In this document: piece after piece, positions 17,736 to 21,592 of the stretch
How the letters are laid out: each line of letters starts with the position of its first letter
How positions within the stretch are numbered: the stretch's first letter is position 1
Made by a program: the position numbers and the translations under genes
The notes under the pieces: generated by a model
Database searches by the model: none
Told to the model about the DNA's origin: nothing
What the model saw: the letters and a program-made list of their open reading frames with translations, nothing else
NCBI GenBank assembly: GCA_026260175.1
Contig: JAKCWW010005995.1
Location: 12,593-34,184 of the forward strand
Source: Reticulitermes lucifugus
Lineage: Eukaryota; Arthropoda; Insecta; Blattodea; Rhinotermitidae
Length of the DNA stretch: 21,592 nt
Direction of reading: 5' to 3'

Positions 17736-20511
17736 CAACATGCAGAATGGAGTAATGAAGATATTTGTATACATTTTTGGCAGTTTTAATGTAGGAAATA
17801 TATTTCAGCATTCTCTTATGAGGCTTAAAGTAACATCTGCAGTACATAGAGGCATATATCCAGTTCAGGGTTTGCAGGTCTAAGTAAAGAACTCATACGA
17901 CATGAAGTTAAAGAAGTGGTGATATTGGGTTCCAAGAGGGGTACGCTGTGGGTATTGCATGCTTCTCGGATTAGCAGGACTAATCATGGTAAACTTCTTA
18001 TGCTAAGAGCACAAGCCAAACTATAATTGTGTAAGGAAGAGTACAGCTGCTATCTGGCTTATCAAGTCGATTAAGATAACACAGTTAATTCAACTTGCCT
18101 TGTGGGATGTCGCTAAACGAATCATCATCCTGTGCTCCACTTGAGGGAATGCCGAGGAAGCTCCGGGCCAAAATGAATTAGTTAACGGAGATCAGCCAAA
18201 GCAAAGAGGCAAATAATAGACTTATCCTAGCTCATCGCTTGCTGGTCCACGCAATTTGATTAAGGAAATAACCGAGTGAAGAATATCAGCCTTCTTATAT
18301 AAATTTCGCAGTAAATGTCAAAAATTAACACAAAGGCCCGAAAGGGAAATCGTGTTTGTCTGCCTGTCTGTCTATATATTCAGATGTTTTGTGCCCAACA
18401 CATCTGAACAGGCTTCCACTACATTTATTATTATGGAGATACACTCGTTCAAAGGGTTTTTATAGACTATAATTATGTTTTTAATCCGTTAAGCAAAATT
18501 CCTTCATCAAGTGCAAACAGAGCATAAAGAACTTTTTCGAAGAGACCCATCACATAAAAAAAATTACACAGCACATAAGGTATAGCGCTCGTTAACATAT
18601 AAGACTTTATTTATTTATGTATTTATTTACTTTCACAGTTTACATAAAGACGTTTGCAATTGCTTATGTTGTAGTTCGACAAAATAAAGGGTGGCGCAGA
18701 ACCGACGGACACATTTCAGAATTCCCTCCATTCTGAGTGGCAGGGGTAGGGTGTGCAACATCACGGCAAGCAAGAGACGACTTGATACCGCCACTCTACG
18801 GTGAACAGTCTTGTCCTAAAAGACCAAAGTTAGTTACAATTTAAAAGAAAATATGTCATGAAGATCAATAAAGTTCCCTAGTAATTAGGAACGAAACTGA
18901 CAAATTATATTTTAATTGATTTTAGGGCTCAAATGCTTTTATTCCTTTCACGGGAACTTCAAACTTGAAGTTGGAGAAATGTGCTAACGTATTTGTTTTT
19001 CATAAAGGTGGTCAAGGATAGATGGATATATTACTTTTGCCATGTATTCTGCAAATATTTCAATCATAAAACATCAGCAATATCTAACGGAACAAGTAAG
19101 AAAGAAGGAAGTAAAGTTTATAATTTAAAACAGAAATAAGCAAGTAGGCCTATATTAAAGTCTCTTGCTTTTTCGTATGCTTCAATCTGCGTTGCCCTAG
19201 GGCGGCAGAAATAAGGGACAAACATTTGGAGCATGGAGGGACATATGTCTTGCTGAATGCCCCATAATATTTTTATCGTACGTATCTCTTTAATACACGG
19301 TATTTCAAGTACGTGTCTGAACATATGTCTGAACTTACTCGACTCTTTTTGTTATGTACCAGTTCTTGTATGATGATGATGCGATTTTGAGGAAGTTTAG
19401 ACGATTTCGATTAGAGCTTCGTAAAAAGTGCTGTAAGTGCGCAGTTATCTCGGTCATTACAAAGCAGAATTACCCTAAGGATGTCATTATCTACAGCTAC
19501 ATATTTTTTCCAGATTGTTAATACTGCAGCAAAAGCGTAATCTTGCATTTCATGCGAGAACTTCTTTAGTTTAATGAAGCAATAATATCATGAACATGGC
19601 GTTAATGTCATACGGGGACAGTGGAACTGCTTCCGGCACAGAATATAAAAACGAACTTTTTAAAAGCACATTAAAAGTTAAAACAAAATTATGCCAGACC
19701 GCTGTACTGTTTCCTAACTAACGTAATATAAAGAAGCAAACACAAAACTGAAGGTAATGTTATTACAAATATTGAGAACAAAATCACACAGCTGATAGGC
19801 AGCTCATATTTTTCTATGCAATCGCCTTGATTTTAAATAAATTTCAATCAACGGTCCACAAGTTTCCTTCAGATTAAGAAATGTCGATTGGGCCCTCAGC
19901 CATTCCTATGCCGTTATTTTCCATTTGGTAAACTGACACATAAATTCACACATTGCAAAACATGATTACCAATTTGTTATTCGCTCATTTACACAGATAC
20001 AATATCGAGATTAACAAGCACACATACCTATAGGATTATCAAACATGACAGCAGTTTCATACAACTGATATACTTGCAGATAATCACAGCAATTTTAAAA
20101 AGTGGATGAAAATGCTTTATGCGATTTCAGTAACTGATGTTCGGAGAAGTTCCGTAAATTAATGGGTTTCCTACAGCACAGTCTCTTACACGTGCAGCAC
20201 TCAAATTCACTTGAACTGAGGAATAATTATCTTAAGGAATAGAGATTATTATCAAAGCAATAGTTCCGATAAAAATACACATTAGGAGGGCATTTCATTT
20301 CTTACATTTTCTCAACCTGACATGCCGAAGATAGGAAAGAAGTAAGAATAGTTTTGGTAAACTGAATAGTTAGGAGCTATATAATTTTTTCATTTTACCA
20401 AATATTATCACGATGATTGAACACAGCAAGGTGAGCGAAATGGTGGTTTCCAACACGAGTGAAAGTGATGACAGGAAATTAAAAATGTTTGGTCCGATAA
20501 ATTACGGAAAT
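17736..20511. other. Long unassigned AT-rich stretch
   Basis: I recognise no gene, RNA gene or repeat family in this 2.8 kb. Minor items: a GTCTGCCTGTCTGTCT tract at about 18357-18372 followed by a hairpin with CAGATGT/ACATCTG stem (about 18381-18406); TTTA-rich sequence at 18607-18632; a GATGAT run near 19370. The only frame above 60 codons before 20413 is 19118-19324 (minus), which is unrecognised. Confidence 0.4.
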
Positions 20512-20655
20512 ACACCACTTCGAAGAACTATAAGTAGATGGGTAGAAAATGTTAATATGGATTTTCAAGAAACAGCATGGAAGTGTGTGGATTGCTCTCA
20601 TCTGGCTCAGTATGGGCAACAACGAGCGTGTTTTGTGAAAATGGTAAAACATTTA
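20512..20655 (+). pseudogene. Probable LINE-associated C-terminal fragment
   Basis: Within the open frame 20413-20688 (91 codons), the stretch RRTISRWVENVNMDF, then WKCVDCSHLAQYGQQRACFV, resembles the RPRRRW-DN-MDL-E-GW-DW-LAQDR-WRALV tail found at the end of many insect LINE-derived ORFs. Key positions such as the RW pair, MD and LAQ are kept; the DR-WR part is decayed. Residues before this stretch are not recognised. The 26-bp minisatellite starts right after it. Confidence 0.55.
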
Positions 20656-20941
20656 TTGATATATATCTCAAAATATAGGGATGCATAGGCCGCACAATAT
20701 ATTGACGCATATTCCGCGCAATATATAGATATACGAGTATGTACCTCACATTATACAGATGTATATGCCTTACAATCTATTGATGTGTATCACAATATAT
20801 TGATGTACAAGCTTCAGGATATGTAGATGTGTATGCCCCGCAATGTATTATGTGGAAGCCCCATTATGTATTGATACAAATGTTTCACAGGATACACAGT
20901 TCTATATATGCCTCACACTGTAGTGATGTACAGTATGTGCC
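20650..20941 (+). repeat. Degenerate minisatellite, left block
   Basis: Diverged units of about 24-26 bp follow a pattern like TATGCCTCACAATATATTGA plus TGTG, with about ten recognisable units. Open frames through the array on the minus strand give repetitive peptides and are not genes. Confidence 0.75.
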
Positions 20942-21204
20942 TTTTCTCTGTGGCGCTTCAGTCTTATCAGGCCTCGACCACCTCACTGTTGAGGTTTCGA
21001 GATCACACACAATTAGACACACACACACACACACACATGCGCGCGCGCGCAGTAAGACTCCTCTGAACGAGTGATCAGCTCGTAGCAGAGGCCGCTACCT
21101 ACACATCACACAACAAACACAACAGACGAACATCCATGCTCTCAGCAGGAATAGAACTCGCGATCCCAGCAATTGATCGGCCGCAGACCTACGCCTATAC
21201 CTCA
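20942..21204 (-). mobile_element. tRNA-derived SINE (family 1, copy B), inside the minisatellite
   Basis: This aligns with the SINE at 890-1151. Shared plus-strand features are TGGCGC, a CTCGACCACCTCA counterpart, ACGAGTGATCAGC, TGCAGAG/AGCAGAG, ACATCCATGC and GATCGGCCGCA. The tRNA-like box B is mutated (GAGTTCTATTCC on the minus strand). A (CA)n(GC)n expansion lies in the middle. The copy splits the minisatellite into two blocks. Confidence 0.75.
21016..21051. repeat. (CA)n(GC)n alternating purine-pyrimidine tract
   Basis: About 22 bp of CA repeat run through ATG directly into about 12 bp of GC repeat, giving some 36 bp of uninterrupted alternation. Confidence 0.9.
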
Positions 21205-21400
21205 TAATAATATTATTCACATGAATTACAGTATACTGATGTACAGTGCATGTGCGTACTCTGTACCTCACAATATACTGGTGCGTATGCCTCATGGTGT
21301 ACGTATTTATGCACGTAATACATCAATAAGCACGGCTTAACATGTATTGATATGTACGCCTCACAATGTATTAACGCATATGCGTCACTTAAGGCTTCTA
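21205..21400 (+). repeat. Degenerate minisatellite, right block
   Basis: The same unit type as the left block continues (for example ACCTCACAATATACTGGTGC and CGCCTCACAATGTATTAACG), interrupted only by the SINE. Confidence 0.7.
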
Positions 21401-21531
21401 ATGTCTGCTGCCTCAGGATAACGAAACAAATGTGCACAAGGACATTATTGTCGAAACCATACATCTCAGAGAAAACAAAAGTCGTATGGTTACACACTAA
21501 ATTTTCCAACTAACATGTTTTACAAGAAAGA

Positions 21532-21592
21532 GTATGTATGTATGTATGTATGTATGTATGTATGTATGTATGTATGTATGTATGTATGTATG
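21532..21592 (+). repeat. (TATG)n microsatellite at the window edge
   Basis: About 15 perfect GTAT units run to the last base, so the true length is unknown. The run may mark an assembly break. Confidence 0.95.

Noticed and set aside
18357..18410. A fourth copy of repeat R (GTCTGCCTGTCTGTCT tract)
   Set aside because: Only the simple tract is shared. The sequence on both sides does not follow the other copies.
21213..21509. A 98-codon repetitive protein on the minus strand
   Set aside because: It is the translation of minisatellite units (recurring EAY-like blocks) with no sign of selection or gene structure.

Overview
The window looks like AT-rich intergenic or intronic DNA from a eukaryotic nuclear genome, most likely an arthropod. 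Several decayed repeat types are of kinds common in insects, possibly cockroach, termite or a related order; this placement is inference. No intact host gene, rRNA or functional tRNA is visible, and no prokaryotic signal was seen. Nearly everything that can be identified is the remains of mobile elements.

Layout: 1-880 is unassigned, with a weak SINE-like trace at 360-545. A tRNA-derived SINE with target-site duplications lies at 890-1151 (minus). 1162-2690 is unassigned. A hammerhead-ribozyme-like motif at 2691-2735 precedes a second SINE (2819-3073) and a copy of a small dispersed repeat (family Q, 3155-3300). A possible hAT-type non-autonomous element (4050-4434) abuts a dispersed repeat of about 530 bp (family R, 4503-5030), which has a second copy at 8438-8973 and a partial third at 10464-10665. 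Between them is a broken mariner-like transposase gene (5692-6538, plus).

9650-9689 and 11165-11218 (minus) hold two more hammerhead-like motifs. 11400-12793 (minus) is a dead LINE reverse transcriptase gene, followed by two unrelated tRNA-derived SINEs (12897-13150 plus, 13305-13550 minus). 15363-15961 is a long inverted repeat: two arms of about 239 bp, about 94% identical, around a spacer of about 120 bp. A LINE tail carrying a perfect 62-bp tandem duplication lies at 17155-17370, and another LINE tail at 20512-20655. The window closes with a degenerate minisatellite of about 26 bp units (20650-21400), split by a SINE (20942-21204) that carries a (CA)n(GC)n tract, and then a TATG microsatellite running off the edge.

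There is no pathway or operon here. The observations most worth checking are the three related hammerhead-like motifs, two of which keep a pairable stem I built from different bases, and the long inverted repeat, which could fold into an almost perfect hairpin RNA.
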